6,709 bases of DNA from an uncultured Acetatifactor sp. Lineage in GTDB: Bacteria > Bacillota > Clostridia > Lachnospirales > Lachnospiraceae. Both the position numbers and the translations under genes were made by a program. The notes beneath the pieces were generated by a model, which made no database searches, was not told the DNA's origin, and saw only the letters and a list, made by a program, of their open reading frames with translations. How positions within the stretch are numbered: position 1 is the first letter of the stretch; every line of letters starts with the position of its first letter. Of the stretch, positions 5,464 to 6,709 are shown one piece after another. The stretch lies in the NCBI GenBank assembly GCA_947644185.1, contig CANRZC010000126.1, positions 1-6,709 of the forward strand, read 5' to 3'.

Positions 5464-5895
5464 TTTGGTTCCTCCTTTTATTGAGATTTCCACAAGCAAT
5501 GGCAGAAAGACCTTGATCTGGTGAGGCTGGGTGCGAAGCTGCATGGGAGACAGGCCGTGAAACCGGGAGAAGGCTTTGGTGAAGCTCTCTGGAGTATCGT
5601 ACCTGTATTTGTAGGCCAGATCTATAACCTTTTCTTCCATAGGCCGTCTGCCACCTTTCCCCTGACCGGAGACAGTCTTAAGAGCGCCTCCCGCAATCAC
5701 ATCCAGTCCTGCCAGATAGAGCCTGCGGTTTCGAAGATATTCCCCAATGGAATAGCCTGTGACGATTTTAAAACCTCTTTGAAAGTAAAAGGGCGATATG
5801 TGCACTGCAGCAGCCACGTCCTGGGGCGTGATGTCCGCAAGTAGATGTTCTTCCATGTAGCCGATTGCCACTTTTAAGCTTGTCAGCCAGTCCAT
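4942..5895 (-). CDS. AraC-family transcriptional regulator with GyrI-like effector-binding domain
   Basis: A 317-residue regulator. Residues about 6-125 form the AraC/XylS DNA-binding domain: the first helix-turn-helix is in the segment DITPQDVAAAVHISPFYFQR (21-40), and the second in KVIDLAYKYRYDTPESFTKA (89-108), followed by FSRFHGLSP. Residues about 145-317 are a GyrI-like effector-binding domain ending IEWYSGGD and IWIPVKRL. This resembles SoxS/Rob-like or BltR-type sensors that switch on transport or detoxification genes when a small molecule binds. About 15 extra residues (roughly 68-85, Gly/Lys/Arg-rich) lie between the two helix-turn-helix motifs, where relatives have a short turn. The start at 5895 has GGGAGGG just upstream; an ATG at 5922 in frame has no good ribosome binding site. 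Likely targets are itself, the following GyrI-like gene and perhaps the acetyltransferase gene. Effector unknown. Confidence 0.85.
   Translation of the reverse strand: MDWLTSLKVAIGYMEEHLLADITPQDVAAAVHISPFYFQRGFKIVTGYSIGEYLRNRRLYLAGLDVIAGGALKTVSGQGKGGRRPMEEKVIDLAYKYRYDTPESFTKAFSRFHGLSPMQLRTQPHQIKVFLPLLVEISIKGGTKMEYVIEKRQAMKLIGFERIFSFDSSYQEIPKFWDEFCERYCTSHDNSGQAPDQREAEIRQTIAECVVGEFGVCVEDLSDGEHFRYYIAGAYQGGKVPEGMTVFEIPACEWAKFKCTGVMPDALQTVNTRIFKEWLPGNQEYEMAYHLNIEWYSGGDTDSDTYESAIWIPVKRL
5471..5479 (-). promoter_or_regulatory. Internal Shine-Dalgarno site at the AraC/GyrI domain boundary
   Basis: Minus-strand AAAAGGAGG, encoding the Lys-Gly-Gly of the interdomain linker, seven bases before an in-frame ATG at 5463. 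The position and spacing are optimal for translation initiation. Confidence 0.6.
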
Positions 5896-5898
5896 TTT

Positions 5899-5906
5899 GC
5901 CCTCCC
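5899..5906 (-). promoter_or_regulatory. Ribosome binding site that decides the AraC-family start
   Basis: A GGGAGGG-type stretch ends a few bases before the ATG at 5895 on the minus strand. The in-frame ATG at 5922 has only a weak AAGG far upstream, so the shorter protein starting MDWLTSLKVAIGYMEEH is preferred; it also matches where family members usually begin. Confidence 0.7.
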
Positions 5907-5931
5907 ATTTGCCCTCTGCCATATACAGGAT

Positions 5932-5960
5932 ACCTTATTTGGGTTATAAAGTCTTGTCAT
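5932..5960 (-). promoter_or_regulatory. Weak candidate promoter before the AraC-family gene
   Basis: In the 84-base gap after the acetyltransferase, ATGACA (5960-5955, five of six matches to the -35 consensus) is followed after 17 bases by TAAGGT (5937-5932, three of six matches to the -10 consensus). An activator-dependent promoter would look like this, but so would chance. The gene may instead be read through from the acetyltransferase. Confidence 0.25.
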
Positions 5961-5979
5961 TTTCTGCTCTAGGTTGTCC

Positions 5980-6639
5980 TTAGGACTGCTCTTTTGGGGA
6001 AAGGTCAGGAATAGCTTTGCCCAGGATTTCGTCCATGGAGGCAGCGTCGAAGGACTGTAAGGCAGGGTGGTTCGTCAAGGTCTTCACAATGCGCCATCCG
6101 TCCCTGCTGTGGATGGCATTTTGGGGGATGGGGAGGAAGCCAAAGTCCAGATAAACCTTACAGGCCACCCAGGTAGTGGTCTGAGTGGGGATTTTGGCAT
6201 GGACATAGCCCAATTTAGGCATTAGCTGAAGCACATAGGAAATCAGGGGCTTTGACAGCCCCTTCCCCTGGTAATCCCTGCGGACAGCCACCCAGTGGAG
6301 CCAGCCGGCGCCTGATTTGTCACGGCCGGTTATGTCGTAATAGGCAGTGGCTGTGGCAACCTTTTCCCCTGTATCTGTCTCGATAAAGACCATCCGATTG
6401 GGAAGAATATCTTCCGCACTGGCATAATACCGGTTCCAGGCTTCCAGTCCCTGCTCATAGCTGGTAAACTCCTTGGCAGATTGCTCTATGTGGATCCAGT
6501 TATCCCGGTCTCCCTGCTTGTAGAAGACGAAATGATACCCCTCAGGAAGTGGAAAATTAGGAAGCGCTTCCAGATTCCGTTCCAACAGCAGTTCGTAATA
6601 CTTGATCCGTTCATCATGATTGTCAAAGCATATATCCAT
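5980..6639 (-). CDS. GNAT-family N-acetyltransferase
   Basis: A 219-residue cytoplasmic acetyltransferase that should transfer an acetyl group from acetyl-CoA to an amine. Numbering from the ATG at 6639, the acetyl-CoA binding motif A is in HWVAVRRDYQGKGLSKPLI (about 115-133), with the Q-G-K-G pyrophosphate-binding loop at 124-127. The later segment ACKVYLDFGFLPI (about 159-171) is the usual motif B. The N-terminal ~85 residues, with FDNHDERIKYYELLLERN and EAWNRYYAS, are additional to the catalytic core. Substrate unknown; small molecules, peptides and antibiotics are all possible. The start is the ATG at 6639 with GAGG ten bases upstream; a GTG at 6648 is too close to that site to be used. 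The gene has its own promoter and lies 84 bases before the AraC-family regulator on the same strand, so it may belong to the same response unit. Confidence 0.85.
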   Translation of the reverse strand: MDICFDNHDERIKYYELLLERNLEALPNFPLPEGYHFVFYKQGDRDNWIHIEQSAKEFTSYEQGLEAWNRYYASAEDILPNRMVFIETDTGEKVATATAYYDITGRDKSGAGWLHWVAVRRDYQGKGLSKPLISYVLQLMPKLGYVHAKIPTQTTTWVACKVYLDFGFLPIPQNAIHSRDGWRIVKTLTNHPALQSFDAASMDEILGKAIPDLSPKEQS

Positions 6640-6649
6640 ACTTTCCACA

Positions 6650-6653
6650 CCTC
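6650..6653 (-). promoter_or_regulatory. Ribosome binding site of the acetyltransferase
   Basis: GAGG ten bases before the ATG at 6639. It overlaps the region of the alternative GTG at 6648 with only one base of spacing, which excludes that longer start. Confidence 0.5.
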
Positions 6654-6676
6654 AAAAGATTATTTTTCTTCCTCCC

Positions 6677-6705
6677 ATAATAGCATAGCCCTTTTTTCCT
6701 GTCCA
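6677..6705 (-). promoter_or_regulatory. Sigma-A-type promoter of the acetyltransferase gene, extended -10
   Basis: Reading the minus strand, TGGACA (6705-6700) and TATTAT (6682-6677) are separated by exactly 17 bases, with TGC directly before the -10 box, giving an extended -10. Each box matches the housekeeping consensus at five of six positions. The predicted start of transcription is near 6670, about 30 bases before the ATG at 6639. Confidence 0.7.
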
Positions 6706-6709
6706 GAAG

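Overview
The window looks like chromosomal DNA from a mid-GC member of the Clostridia, most likely a gut-type Lachnospiraceae. The evidence is strong AGGAGG-type ribosome binding sites, tight gene packing with short or overlapping junctions, and protein types common in that group (AraC regulators with a GyrI-like tail, COG1237 metallo-hydrolases, MoxR/VWA pairs). This assignment rests on style and recalled family resemblance, not on a search.

Left part, plus strand (about 90-4325). The first gene is the C-terminal two thirds of an AlkD-type DNA alkylation repair protein. Its normal N-terminus is absent, and the first ~85 bases are unrelated sequence with no usable start codon, so the gene looks decapitated by a rearrangement or insertion, or cut by an assembly edge. 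A tightly spaced three-gene unit follows: a VWA protein with a complete MIDAS motif (643-1911), a COG1237-type metallo-beta-lactamase-fold hydrolase (1981-2811), and a MoxR-like AAA+ ATPase with a long helical C-terminal extension (2808-4325). The hydrolase stop and the ATPase start overlap as ATGA. MoxR ATPases and VWA proteins act in pairs to remodel or metallate client proteins, so the metallo-hydrolase encoded between them is an attractive but unproven client.

Right part, minus strand (6705-4454). A GNAT acetyltransferase (6639-5980) sits behind a good extended -10 promoter. Next come an AraC-family regulator with a C-terminal GyrI-like effector-binding domain (5895-4942) and, 23 bases further, a stand-alone GyrI-like protein (4918-4454). 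The AraC gene contains an excellent internal Shine-Dalgarno site and ATG exactly at its domain boundary, so it may also yield the effector-binding domain as a separate protein. The same gene carries about 15 extra residues between its two DNA-binding helix-turn-helix motifs.

The plus and minus units converge on a 128-base gap (4326-4453) that contains several small inverted repeats but no strong terminator. No tRNA, rRNA, CRISPR array or recognisable complete mobile element is present. The most interesting points are the internal start in the AraC gene, the MoxR/VWA/metallo-hydrolase unit with its altered histidine motif, and the joined 5' end of the alkylation-repair gene.
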